Positions 8,377 to 15,945 of a DNA stretch of 38,936 nucleotides are shown here, one piece after another. The stretch spans positions 1 through 38,936 of the forward strand of contig JAPPMU010000015.1 of NCBI GenBank assembly GCA_028873965.1. Direction: 5' to 3'. The position numbers and the translations under genes were made by a program. The DNA is from Chloroflexota bacterium (GTDB lineage: Bacteria; Chloroflexota; Dehalococcoidia; Lucifugimonadales; UBA3495). The number at the start of each line of letters is the position of its first letter. Position 1 is the first letter of the stretch. The notes beneath the pieces were generated by a model. It was given only the letters and a program-made list of their open reading frames with translations. It was not told where the DNA came from and searched no databases.

Positions 8377-8858
8377 ATCCGTCGGAGCTCATCGTGCTGG
8401 CCCGCGCACTGGTCAACGGTGTCATCACCGGCTACCCGCACTCACCCACTCAGACCGAACTGCGCCGCGCCGTTAGCTGTGCTTACTACGCCATGTTTCA
8501 CACGCTGGCAGCCAGCAACGCCAATACACTGGTGGGAACGTCTCCAGCCGATCAACGACGCTGGGCCTGGCAGCAAACCTACCGCGCCGCCGACCATCGC
8601 CCAACCCGTAACAAACTCAGCCGCGCCAGCCTGGGCAACAGATTCCCCGGAGCAATTCGCAGATTCGGCTCAGTCTTTGCCGATATTCAACGCACGCGCC
8701 ACTCCGCTGATTACGATCCCCATAGCGAGTTCTCGGCCACAGACGTGAACGGTCTCATCAACAGAATTGAAACTGCTATTGCAAACTTCAACCAAACTCC
8801 CGACGACGTCCGCCGCGACCTTGCCATCCACATCCTCACCAGCGTCCGCAGCGACTGA
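8373..8858 (+). CDS. HEPN-domain-like protein
   Basis: A 161-residue helical protein. The segment ELRRAVSCAYYAMFHTLAA matches the conserved core of HEPN proteins (RRAxSxAYYAMFH), and TRHSADYDPHSEF matches their second helix pair with the R/K-x-x-AxY pattern. HEPN proteins include many RNases and toxin components. I start at TTG 8373, which overlaps the upstream stop and has AAAGAG at 8358-8363. In-frame GTG 8337 and ATG 8343 are alternatives that would extend it by up to 12 residues. The classical RX4-6H RNase motif is not obvious, so a non-catalytic or substrate-binding HEPN is possible. Confidence 0.65.
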   Translation: MNPSELIVLARALVNGVITGYPHSPTQTELRRAVSCAYYAMFHTLAASNANTLVGTSPADQRRWAWQQTYRAADHRPTRNKLSRASLGNRFPGAIRRFGSVFADIQRTRHSADYDPHSEFSATDVNGLINRIETAIANFNQTPDDVRRDLAIHILTSVRSD

Positions 8859-8894
8859 CATCCCAACCCCGTCCCCCACCCACGGAGGCCCAAA

Positions 8895-9551
8895 ATGCCC
8901 GCTAATTACGCTTATCTAGTCCAAATGGACATCCCCGCCGAGCACGAAGCCGACTTCAACCGCGTCTACGACACCGAGCACGCCAAGTACATCTGCAACG
9001 CACCGGGCGTGCACTCGTGCATCCGATACTCGCTGGAATCAACCAGCGCTGACCAGTTTACCAAGTACGCAGCGCTGTACGACGTCGACGATCCGGGCGT
9101 GCCCAGCTCAGAGGGCTGGCAGCGCGAGAGCGAAAAGGGCGACTGGGCAACCAAGATCCGCCCTCATGCCACCAACCGCACCCATACCATGCTGAACCGC
9201 ATTGCTGACGCCGGCGACGAAACCGCCCGTGCGCCCTACATCTTCGTGGTCCGCACCGACATCCCCGCCGACGCCGAGGACGAGTTCAACCGCCTGTACG
9301 ACACCGTCCACCTCCCCGGCCTGTGCTCGGTGGACGGCGTGCTGGGAGCGCGCCGGTACCGCGTGGAAACCACCAACGCGGAGGGCTTCCCCAAGTACGT
9401 CGCCGTGTACCAGATCGAAAGCCCCTCGGTGCTGGAATCCGAGCCCTGGAAGGCGGCGGCTCAGGATGAATGGGCTGCCAAAGTCAGCAGCAAGTGCATC
9501 GGCCTGAACCGCGCCGTGATGCGGCTGGTGGCTCGACACCCCACGGCCTGA
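8895..9551 (+). CDS. Duplicated dimeric alpha/beta-barrel (EthD-like) protein
   Basis: A 218-residue protein made of two homologous halves. Half one (about 4-100) reads YAYLVQMDIPAEHEADFNRVYDTEH, and half two (about 113-212) reads PYIFVVRTDIPADAEDEFNRLYDTVH; both then carry a GVxxxxRY motif and a KYxAxY strand. The pattern of beta strand, helix with FNxxYDTxH, and beta strand is that of the EthD/DUF4286 ferredoxin-like family. In such proteins two units form one barrel, so this protein may be a built-in dimer. The His of the DTEH/DTVH pairs is conserved in both halves. Function is unknown; relatives accompany degradation or monooxygenase systems. It starts after GGAGGCCCAAA and ends 5 bases before rnhA. 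Confidence 0.75.
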   Translation: MPANYAYLVQMDIPAEHEADFNRVYDTEHAKYICNAPGVHSCIRYSLESTSADQFTKYAALYDVDDPGVPSSEGWQRESEKGDWATKIRPHATNRTHTMLNRIADAGDETARAPYIFVVRTDIPADAEDEFNRLYDTVHLPGLCSVDGVLGARRYRVETTNAEGFPKYVAVYQIESPSVLESEPWKAAAQDEWAAKVSSKCIGLNRAVMRLVARHPTA

Positions 9552-9556
9552 ACCCA

Positions 9557-10048
9557 GTGGCGACCGAGGTCATCATCCACACCGACGGCGCCTGCCTGGG
9601 CAACCCGGGGCCGGGCGGCTACGGCGTGATCCTCGACCATCGCGGCCACCGCAAGGAGCTGTCCGGCGGCTACTCGCTGACGACCAACAACCGCATGGAG
9701 CTCCTGGCGGCAATCGTGGGGCTGGAAACGCTGACGCGGCCCTGCCAGGTGACCCTGTACTCCGATTCGCGCTACCTGGTGGATGCGGTCAGCAAGGGGT
9801 GGGCCGCCAAGTGGCGCAGTAACGGCTGGATGCGCAACAAGCGAGAGCCGGCGGTCAACCCCGACCTCTGGGAGCGCCTGCTGGACCTGCTGGAACGCCA
9901 TCCCACCGACTTCCGGTGGGTGCGCGGACACAGCGGCAACGCGGACAACGAACGGTGCGACGCGCTGGCGACCACCGCCGCCCGGCTCAATAACCTTCCG
10001 GCAGACCCAGGCTACCCGCCGGTCGATCGCCGAAAGTTGCCGCGATAG
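9557..10048 (+). CDS. rnhA: Ribonuclease HI
   Basis: A 163-residue RNase HI that cleaves the RNA strand of RNA-DNA hybrids. All catalytic residues are visible: Asp10 in HTDGACLGNPGPGG, Glu48 in NNRMELLAA, Asp70 in LYSDSRYL, His125 in WVRGHSGNADNE and Asp135. The basic handle region (KGWAAKWRSNGWMRNKREPAVN) is present, so this is the E. coli-like class. The start is GTG 9557, 5 bases after the previous stop; this gives the family's normal length, and the longer reading from 9470 would overlap the upstream gene. The two genes are therefore probably co-transcribed. Confidence 0.93.
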   Translation: MATEVIIHTDGACLGNPGPGGYGVILDHRGHRKELSGGYSLTTNNRMELLAAIVGLETLTRPCQVTLYSDSRYLVDAVSKGWAAKWRSNGWMRNKREPAVNPDLWERLLDLLERHPTDFRWVRGHSGNADNERCDALATTAARLNNLPADPGYPPVDRRKLPR

Positions 10049-10070
10049 TTTCCCCACCGGGCAAAGAAGG

Positions 10071-10125
10071 AGCGGCCGGTCCCGAAGGAGGGAGTCGCTG
10101 GAGGAGCGGCTCGCTACCGGTCGCT
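10071..10125 (+). other. Long GC-rich inverted repeat between rnhA and the EF-G-like gene
   Basis: An outer arm AGCGGCCGGT (10071-10080) pairs with ACCGGTCGCT (10116-10125) through 10 pairs with one G-T. Inside, GAGTCGCT (10092-10099) pairs with AGCGGCTC (10105-10112). It lies upstream of the candidate promoter at 10157, so it belongs to the 3' end of the rnhA transcript. No T-run follows, so it does not look like a simple terminator. Confidence 0.5.
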
Positions 10126-10156
10126 GGGCTCCTATTCTATCCGTCTGGTCGTTCGG

Positions 10157-10186
10157 TTGCAACGGGCAACATAATTTCGCTACAAT
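10157..10186 (+). promoter_or_regulatory. Candidate sigma-70 promoter of the EF-G-like gene
   Basis: TTGCAA at 10157-10162, an 18-base spacer, and TACAAT at 10181-10186. Both boxes match the consensus at five of six positions. The predicted start of transcription is about 35 bases before the ATG at 10228, which has AAAAGGGGAA as ribosome binding site. Confidence 0.6.
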
Positions 10187-10227
10187 CCGCTAACTGCAAC
10201 CCGTTTAGGAACAAAAGGGGAACCACC

Positions 10228-12255
10228 ATGGCCGTATCCGCCAGCACCATCCGTAACGTCGCTTTGCTCTCCCACAGCGGCGCGGGCAAGACCACCCTCG
10301 CCGAGACCATGCTGTTCAACGCCAAAGTGATCAACCGCATCGGCAGAGTGGAAGACGGCAACACCGCTTCCGACTACGAACCGGAAGAAACCCGGCGCTC
10401 TTCCAGCGTCCAGACCAGCCTGCTGCGGTTGAGTGACGGCGACAACAAGATCAACTTGCTTGACACCCCCGGCTACGACGAATTCCTCGGCGAGGCCGTC
10501 GCGGCGGTCCGCGTGGTCGAGTCCGCGGTGATACTGGTGGCCGCTCCGACCGGCGTTGACGTGGGAACCGAACGCGCTTGGAACATGGCCCAGGAACGCG
10601 GTCTTCCGGTGGCCTTCGTGCTGAACAAGATGGACCGCGAGAACGCCAGCTTCGAGCGCAACGTTCAGGAGTTGCAGGACATTTTCGGCACCCGCTGTGT
10701 CCCCTTCCAGCTGCCCATCGGAGAAGCGCAGGACTTCACCGGCCTGGTCAGCGTGATCGACCCGCCCGCCGACGTGCCAGACGATGTCGTCGGCGATTTT
10801 GACGCGGCCCGAGAACGTCTCATCGAAGCGGTGGCGGAGTCCGACGATGCCCTGGCCGACAAGTACCTGGAGGGCGAGGAAATAACCGCCGCGGAAGTAA
10901 CCGCGGGAGCGCGCGAAGCCATACGCAACGGCGACCTCATCCCCATCCTGCTCACCTCCGCGACACAGGATATTGGGGTAAACGAACTGGTGCAGGTGAT
11001 CCGCGATTTCCTGCCGTCCCCGGCCGACACTCCGCAAACCTCCGGCGACGATGACATCACCGCCGACAGCGCCGGTCCGGTGGCCGCGTTGGTGTTCAAG
11101 ACCACTTCAGACCCATTCGTCGGCAAACTGTCCATGTTCCGCGTGTTCCGTGGGACGATGAAGTCCAACGGCGAAACCTACAACGTCAACCACAACCAGT
11201 CCGAGCGGCTGGGCCAACTGTATCTACCCCAAGGCAACAGCCAGGACAACGTGTCCGAGGTGGTGGCCGGCGACATCGGCGCCATCGGCAAGCTGGGCGC
11301 CACCCTGACGGGCGACACCCTCGCTGCCAGCGATGCTCGGGTGACGCTCCCCGGCATTGAGTTCCCCAAGGGGTTCTATTCCCTCGCGGTGGTTCCAGCG
11401 ACGCAGGCCGATCTGGACAAGATGTCAACCTCGCTGGCCCGGATCGTCGAGGATGACCCCAGCCTACAGTTCACCCGCAATCCGGAAACCAGCGAAAGCC
11501 TGCTCACCGGGCTGGGCGAGGTGCAGATCGAGGTGGCGCTTGACCGCATCAAGCGGAAGTTCGGCGCCAACCTGAACGTCAAGCTGCCCGTGGTTCCCTA
11601 TCGCGAAACCATCACGCAGATCACCAACTCCGAGTACCGCCACAAGAAGCAGACCGGCGGCAGCGGCCAGTATGGCCACGTGCTGCTCCGGCTGGAGCCC
11701 AAGACCCGCGACGAGGGTTTCGAGTTCGGCAACGAGGTCGTGGGCGGACGGGTGCCGCGCGAGCTCATTCCCGCCGTGGAGAAGGGAGTGGTCAACACCC
11801 TGAAGGAAGGCGTTCTGGCCGGCTTCCCGGTGGTCGACCTCAAGGCCGTGATCTACGACGGCAGCACGCACCCGGTGGACGGCAAGCCCATCGCCTTCGA
11901 GATTGCCGGCAGCCAGGCCCTGCGCCAGGGCATGTCCAAGGCCTCTCCCGTACTGCTGGAGCCCATCGTCAAGCTGTACGTCACGGTTCCGGAGACCTAC
12001 ACCGGCGACATCATCAGCGACATCAACAGCAAGCGCGGCCGCATCCTGGGCATGGTGCCCGAGACCCGCTACACGATCATCGAAGCCGAGGTGCCCCAAT
12101 CCGAGGTGCAGCGCTACTCCCAGGACCTGCGCTCCATGACCGGCGGGCGCGGCTCCTACCGCTTCGAGTTCGGCCACTACGAACAGGTCCCCCAGAACAT
12201 CGAGCAGCGCGTGATCGACACCGCCAAGCAGGCCAAGGAGGGGGCGACGGCGTAA
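10228..12255 (+). CDS. Elongation factor G-like translational GTPase
   Basis: A 675-residue EF-G paralogue with all five domains. The G domain has the P-loop SHSGAGKTTL (about 15-24), DTPGYDEF (about 79-86) and NKMDRE. Domain IV carries the QTGGSGQYGHV loop, and the C-terminus has the EF-G-type RGRILGMVPETRYTIIEAEVP. It differs from canonical EF-G in two ways: the P-loop is SHSGAGK instead of AHVDAGK, and the switch II His of DTPGH is Tyr83. These are features of the FusA2/EF-G2 group, some of which have weak or no ribosome-stimulated GTPase activity. The role is therefore probably accessory (recycling, stress or ribosome dormancy) and not main translocation. It is monocistronic, between its own promoter and a strong terminator. 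Confidence 0.88.
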   Translation: MAVSASTIRNVALLSHSGAGKTTLAETMLFNAKVINRIGRVEDGNTASDYEPEETRRSSSVQTSLLRLSDGDNKINLLDTPGYDEFLGEAVAAVRVVESAVILVAAPTGVDVGTERAWNMAQERGLPVAFVLNKMDRENASFERNVQELQDIFGTRCVPFQLPIGEAQDFTGLVSVIDPPADVPDDVVGDFDAARERLIEAVAESDDALADKYLEGEEITAAEVTAGAREAIRNGDLIPILLTSATQDIGVNELVQVIRDFLPSPADTPQTSGDDDITADSAGPVAALVFKTTSDPFVGKLSMFRVFRGTMKSNGETYNVNHNQSERLGQLYLPQGNSQDNVSEVVAGDIGAIGKLGATLTGDTLAASDARVTLPGIEFPKGFYSLAVVPATQADLDKMSTSLARIVEDDPSLQFTRNPETSESLLTGLGEVQIEVALDRIKRKFGANLNVKLPVVPYRETITQITNSEYRHKKQTGGSGQYGHVLLRLEPKTRDEGFEFGNEVVGGRVPRELIPAVEKGVVNTLKEGVLAGFPVVDLKAVIYDGSTHPVDGKPIAFEIAGSQALRQGMSKASPVLLEPIVKLYVTVPETYTGDIISDINSKRGRILGMVPETRYTIIEAEVPQSEVQRYSQDLRSMTGGRGSYRFEFGHYEQVPQNIEQRVIDTAKQAKEGATA

Positions 12256-12283
12256 GTGGCCTGCGGACTGCACAACTAATGCG

Positions 12284-12312
12284 GGGCGGGTTTGATACCC
12301 GCCCTTACTTTT
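12284..12312 (+). terminator. Rho-independent terminator of the EF-G-like gene
   Basis: A perfect 7-bp stem GGGCGGG (12284-12290) / CCCGCCC (12298-12304), loop TTTGATA, then TTACTTTT. It lies 29 bases after the stop codon. Confidence 0.85.
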
Positions 12313-12340
12313 GGGCATTACACGCGAGATCACACAATAA

Positions 12341-12370
12341 CACTGGGCATGTAATTCCCCAGTGGGAGAA
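12341..12370 (+). promoter_or_regulatory. Inverted repeat abutting the ribosome binding site of the HNH gene
   Basis: CACTGGG (12341-12347) and CCCAGTG (12358-12364) form a perfect 7-bp stem whose last base touches the ribosome binding site GGGAGAA (12364-12370). It could be an operator or an RNA hairpin that tunes translation of the gene starting at 12378. Confidence 0.4.
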
Positions 12371-12377
12371 ATCTGCA

Positions 12378-13340
12378 ATGACCACTGGCGCTACCCGAAA
12401 AATCCGTTGCGCAGCCAACTACAAAAACGGCAACCCATGCCGGGCCTACAGCGTGCGTGGCTATCTTTGCGCCCGACATCAGAGTCTCTGCACCAACGCG
12501 GAAGTGCGAGCGAAAGTCGCCGAAATAAAGCGACAGAATACCGAAAGGGAAAGACAGTTCAACGCAATCGTGGCTCAAGAAGCGCATACCAGATTGAAAA
12601 CAGCCCCGTCGCTTGCAATTTACCCATGGGGAAGAATAGCGTATAGCGGGCATAGTAATCGACGCTTTTTCGTCTCTGTTGAGGACTGCGACAAAGTTGG
12701 ATGGGATTCCATTTACCCCAGCAGGTATAGTTCCGCTGATCATAGATTTACCCCTTACCGGGACCAGGGACAGGAACATTCAACTGGTTGGAGCCTCATT
12801 AGAGGCCTGGAACCCCAAAGAGAGCGCCAATCCGAACTCAGTCGATTGACAGGTTCTATCCGTGCTTGGGGGCTGGAGGTACAAGGGTTCGTCAAGTCGA
12901 ACTTGCTTTGCACAGAAATGAAACCATATGGCGATGTTTTCCCCGGTGCAAAAAGGGCAAAGAATTACACCTATGTGAATTGCCCCAACCCTCGTGTTGA
13001 AGGGAGGGTAAAATGTCTGCCGTGCCGACGCGAAACACAAGCAATGCACAACGATATCCGCCGACACAATGAAAAGCGCGGAGCCTGTGAGCACGGTTCG
13101 GATTGCTGGCCATCACTGGACGCCGTCATCAAACAAGGCGGCGGACGCTGTCACTACTGCGGGGAATCGGTAACCAGAGGGCTCGGCAAGAACACCGACG
13201 CCCACCGTGATCACTACATACCGGTATCTCGTGGTGGACTGCATTGCAAGGACAATGCTGTACTGGCATGCTCGCATTGCAACGGCAGCAAGCATGACAA
13301 TATGCTGTCAAGTACCGAAAAGCCGGCGGCCTTGATTTAG
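12378..13340 (+). CDS. HNH endonuclease-like protein with extra zinc-binding motifs
   Basis: A 320-residue protein. The C-terminus (about 258-310) is an HNH nuclease: CHYCGESV supplies the first Cys pair, AHRDHYIPVSRGG the catalytic D-H, HCKDNAVLAC the Asn, and CSHCNGSK the second Cys pair of the structural zinc site. The N-terminus (Cys11, Cys21, Cys31, His34, Cys38) and a middle NCPNPRVEGRVKCLPCRRE segment look like two further small zinc-binding modules, one of which resembles the short Cys clusters of phage or mobile HNH proteins. It probably nicks or cuts DNA. Start at ATG 12378 behind GGGAGAA; the longer frame from 12279 would cross the terminator. Codon use is more AT-rich than its neighbours, suggesting acquisition. 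Confidence 0.75.
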   Translation: MTTGATRKIRCAANYKNGNPCRAYSVRGYLCARHQSLCTNAEVRAKVAEIKRQNTERERQFNAIVAQEAHTRLKTAPSLAIYPWGRIAYSGHSNRRFFVSVEDCDKVGWDSIYPSRYSSADHRFTPYRDQGQEHSTGWSLIRGLEPQRERQSELSRLTGSIRAWGLEVQGFVKSNLLCTEMKPYGDVFPGAKRAKNYTYVNCPNPRVEGRVKCLPCRRETQAMHNDIRRHNEKRGACEHGSDCWPSLDAVIKQGGGRCHYCGESVTRGLGKNTDAHRDHYIPVSRGGLHCKDNAVLACSHCNGSKHDNMLSSTEKPAALI

Positions 13341-13401
13341 TGTGGGTACCACGGCCGGAATTCGCGTGATATCTGTACTTTGGGGCGCAAGCATTAGCGC
13401 T

Positions 13402-14004
13402 TCACGCTTTCGGCGGCCACAGATCGCCGAAAATCTCTGTGATGTCAAAAGAAACGCCGGGGATGGCGTTCGTGGTGAGAGTATCGCCGGGGCGGTAAAT
13501 CTCTTCCGAACCGTAATGACCTGCGCCATTGCGGGCCACGGGGTCGGTCAGCGCCCGTAAGGTTTCCTCCTGGAGGCTGACTATCCAGTACTCCGGTACA
13601 CCATGCCGGGCGTACAGTTCCGGCTTGACCGTCCAATCCCTTTGCGTGTTAGCGGGCTGAAAATCTGGGGAAAGGATTTCCGCCAGCACATCCGGTGTAC
13701 CCTCGTAAGCCCGGTCGGTGAACAGATGGCGATGTTCCAGTTTGACGAACATCAAATCCGGCTCGATTACATTCTGCTCCGACAGGACGACCGCGAAATG
13801 CCCGCCGGCCCAGAATGTACCTAACTTCCAGTCCTTTTCCTGACGGTGATACTGATATGACAGAGCGCCTAAAATTTCCTGATGCCACGTGCCGGGCGTT
13901 TCCGACGTGCGGTACAGGACGCCGTCAATCAACTCCCACCGCTCGCCCTCGGGCGTCGCGAAGTAATCCGCAGCAGTGAGCGCGCCGTGTGGTTTCTCGA
14001 CCAC
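13402..14004 (-). CDS. Uma2 family (DUF820) PD-(D/E)XK nuclease-like protein
   Basis: A 200-residue protein of the Uma2 family, which has a restriction-endonuclease fold. Recognisable parts are YFATPEGERWELIDGVLY near the N-terminus, VIEPDLMFV in the middle, and GTPDVLAEILSPDF followed by KPELYARHGVPEYWIVS, with the Asp/Glu and Lys spaced as in the family's active site. Uma2 proteins are numerous in Chloroflexota and Cyanobacteria; their biological role is not settled. The gene starts 11 bases after the acyl-CoA mutase stop codon on the same strand, so it is probably read on the mutase transcript. Length is normal. Confidence 0.85.
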   Translation of the reverse strand: MVEKPHGALTAADYFATPEGERWELIDGVLYRTSETPGTWHQEILGALSYQYHRQEKDWKLGTFWAGGHFAVVLSEQNVIEPDLMFVKLEHRHLFTDRAYEGTPDVLAEILSPDFQPANTQRDWTVKPELYARHGVPEYWIVSLQEETLRALTDPVARNGAGHYGSEEIYRPGDTLTTNAIPGVSFDITEIFGDLWPPKA

Positions 14005-14015
14005 AGTGGCCTCTC

Positions 14016-15692
14016 CTAAAACCCCCAGGTAGGCTGGTACTCCCCAAATACCTCGCGGAACACCCCCATCATCTCGCCCAGCGTGGCTTCCGCCTTGACG
14101 GCCTCGATCAGCGGGTACATCAGGTTGGCGTCGCTGCCGGACCGACGGGCCGCCGATTCCAGGGCGCGCAGTCGTGAGGCAACCTCGCGATCGTCACGCC
14201 GCCGCCGGACCTCGTCAAGGTGGGCGACGTGTCGCTGCTCGCCGGCCTCGTCGACACGCAGGATCGGTATCGACAGGCTCTCCTCGGCGTCCACGTATTC
14301 GTTGACGCCCACCGTGATCCGCTCCAATCGGTCCTCTTCCTGCTGGTAGATATAGGCGGCGTCGGCAATCTCCCGCTGGAAGTAGCCCGACTCCAACGCC
14401 GGGATGACCCCACCCTGCCGGTCGATTTGCTCGAAATACTCGTAGGCGCGGGCCTCCACCTGGTTGGTCAGGGCCTCCACGAAATAGCTGCCGCCCAGCG
14501 GGTCCACGGTGTCGGTGACGCCCGTTTCGTGGGCGATGATCTGCTGGGTGCGGAGGGCTTGCAGGGCGGCGTCAGCCGACGGCAGTGCCCAGGCCTCGTC
14601 CTTGCTGTTGGTGTGCAGCGACTGGCACCCGCCCAGCACCGCGGCCAGGGCTTGGAGGGAGACGCGCACCACGTTGTTGTCAGGCTGCTGCGCCGTCAGC
14701 GACGCCCCCGAGGTCTGGGCGTGAAAACGCATCCACGCGGAGCGTTCCGATTCGGCGCCGAAGGTTTCCCTGATCTCGCGGGCCCAAATCCGCCGCGCCG
14801 ACCGGAACTTGGCGATCTCCTCGAAGAAGTCGTTGTGCACGTTGAAGAAGAAACTCAGGCGCGGCGCGAAGTCGTCCACGTCCATGCCCCGCTCCACGCA
14901 GTGACGCACGTACTCAAACCCGTCGGCCAGCGTGAACGCCAGCTCCTGCACCGCGTTGCTGCCCGCCTCGCGGATGTGGTAGCCGCTGATGCTGATCGGG
15001 TTGAAACGCGGCATCCGGTCGGTGGCGAACTCCACGGTATCAACCACCAGTCGCATCGACGGGTGCGGCGGGAAGATGTACTCGTTCTGAGCGATGTACT
15101 CTTTCAGGATGTCGTTCTGGATCGTGCCACCCAGCGACTCGATGGCCGCGCCCTGCCGCTCGGCGGCGGCGATGTACATCGCCCATATTATCGCCGCCGG
15201 GCTGTTGATGGTCATCGAAGTGGTGACCTTATCCAGTGGGATGCCGTCGAAGACGGTCTGCATGTCTTCCAGGCACGACACGGCCACGCCGCACTTGCCA
15301 AACTCGCCCCGGGCGCGCTCGTCGTCGTGGTCGTAGCCGTACAGGGTCGGCATGTCGAAGGCGACGCTGAGGCCCGTTTCACCCTGGTCCAGCAGGAAGC
15401 GAAAACGCTCGTTGGTTTCGGCCGGCTGCCCGAACCCGGCGAACATCCGCATCGTCCACAGCCGGGAGCGGTATCCCGCGGGATGCACCCCCCGCAGATA
15501 CGGATACTCGCCCGGCAGGCCGATATCCGCCAGGTATTCGGTCTCCGCCAAATCCGTTGGGCCATAGAGCGGCTCCACCGGCAGTTGGCTGAGGGTCTTG
15601 TAGGCGCCTTTGCGCTTGGGGGCTGCGCTGGCGCGTTGGCGCCACGCCTCGGTGCGTTGGCGGATAGCGTCGTCGTCTTTAGGTATAACCAC
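14016..15692 (-). CDS. Adenosylcobalamin-dependent acyl-CoA mutase large subunit, probably isobutyryl-CoA mutase type
   Basis: A 558-residue catalytic subunit of the methylmalonyl-CoA mutase superfamily without the B12-binding domain, which must come from a separate small subunit encoded elsewhere. The TIM-barrel motifs [56 protein letters not shown] and [10 protein letters not shown] are all present. Two residues decide the substrate. Phe84 in RMFAGFG stands where methylmalonyl-CoA mutase has Tyr89, and Gln202 in [10 protein letters not shown] where it has Arg207. Phe plus Gln is the isobutyryl-CoA mutase pair, so the reaction is probably isobutyryl-CoA to n-butyryl-CoA, a valine/butyrate carbon-skeleton step. 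GTG 15692 has AGGAG six bases upstream, better than the ATG at 15752. Confidence 0.85.
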   Translation of the reverse strand: MVIPKDDDAIRQRTEAWRQRASAAPKRKGAYKTLSQLPVEPLYGPTDLAETEYLADIGLPGEYPYLRGVHPAGYRSRLWTMRMFAGFGQPAETNERFRFLLDQGETGLSVAFDMPTLYGYDHDDERARGEFGKCGVAVSCLEDMQTVFDGIPLDKVTTSMTINSPAAIIWAMYIAAAERQGAAIESLGGTIQNDILKEYIAQNEYIFPPHPSMRLVVDTVEFATDRMPRFNPISISGYHIREAGSNAVQELAFTLADGFEYVRHCVERGMDVDDFAPRLSFFFNVHNDFFEEIAKFRSARRIWAREIRETFGAESERSAWMRFHAQTSGASLTAQQPDNNVVRVSLQALAAVLGGCQSLHTNSKDEAWALPSADAALQALRTQQIIAHETGVTDTVDPLGGSYFVEALTNQVEARAYEYFEQIDRQGGVIPALESGYFQREIADAAYIYQQEEDRLERITVGVNEYVDAEESLSIPILRVDEAGEQRHVAHLDEVRRRRDDREVASRLRALESAARRSGSDANLMYPLIEAVKAEATLGEMMGVFREVFGEYQPTWGF

Positions 15693-15793
15693 GGGGAGCT
15701 CCTGCGTCGGCGGGACCGCTCCGGATTGAATTGGCGTCCTTGAGGCGGGCACCCGGAAACCGTGAGAGCGGCGAAGAACAAACTGTGGCGAGT

Positions 15794-15799
15794 AGTATA
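15794..15799 (-). promoter_or_regulatory. Possible -10 box for the acyl-CoA mutase gene
   Basis: On the minus strand this reads TATACT, about 100 bases before the GTG start. I see no good -35 at the usual distance. No B12 box or other cobalamin riboswitch hallmark is visible in the leader between it and the gene. Confidence 0.3.
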
Positions 15800-15945
15800 T
15801 CGCACCGGCATATGCTGACTGCGAAAATCGGAGGCGTGGCGCCCGGCGTTCGCGGACCGCCGTCCACGGTCAGCGGCGGCGTCAGCCCGTGATTCCGGCG
15901 ATGAACTGTCCCGCACTGCGAAAAGTGTGCTACGGTAGATAGGCC

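Noticed and set aside
12284..12312. Mobile repeat (MITE-like) instead of a terminator
   Set aside because: Only one copy is seen in this window and it has the stem plus T-run of a terminator at the expected place.
14220..15743. 507-codon plus-strand ORF opposite the acyl-CoA mutase
   Set aside because: It is an antisense shadow; the minus strand encodes every conserved mutase motif.
15693..15945. Cobalamin riboswitch before the B12-dependent mutase
   Set aside because: No B12 box or matching stem set could be found in this short region on the minus strand.
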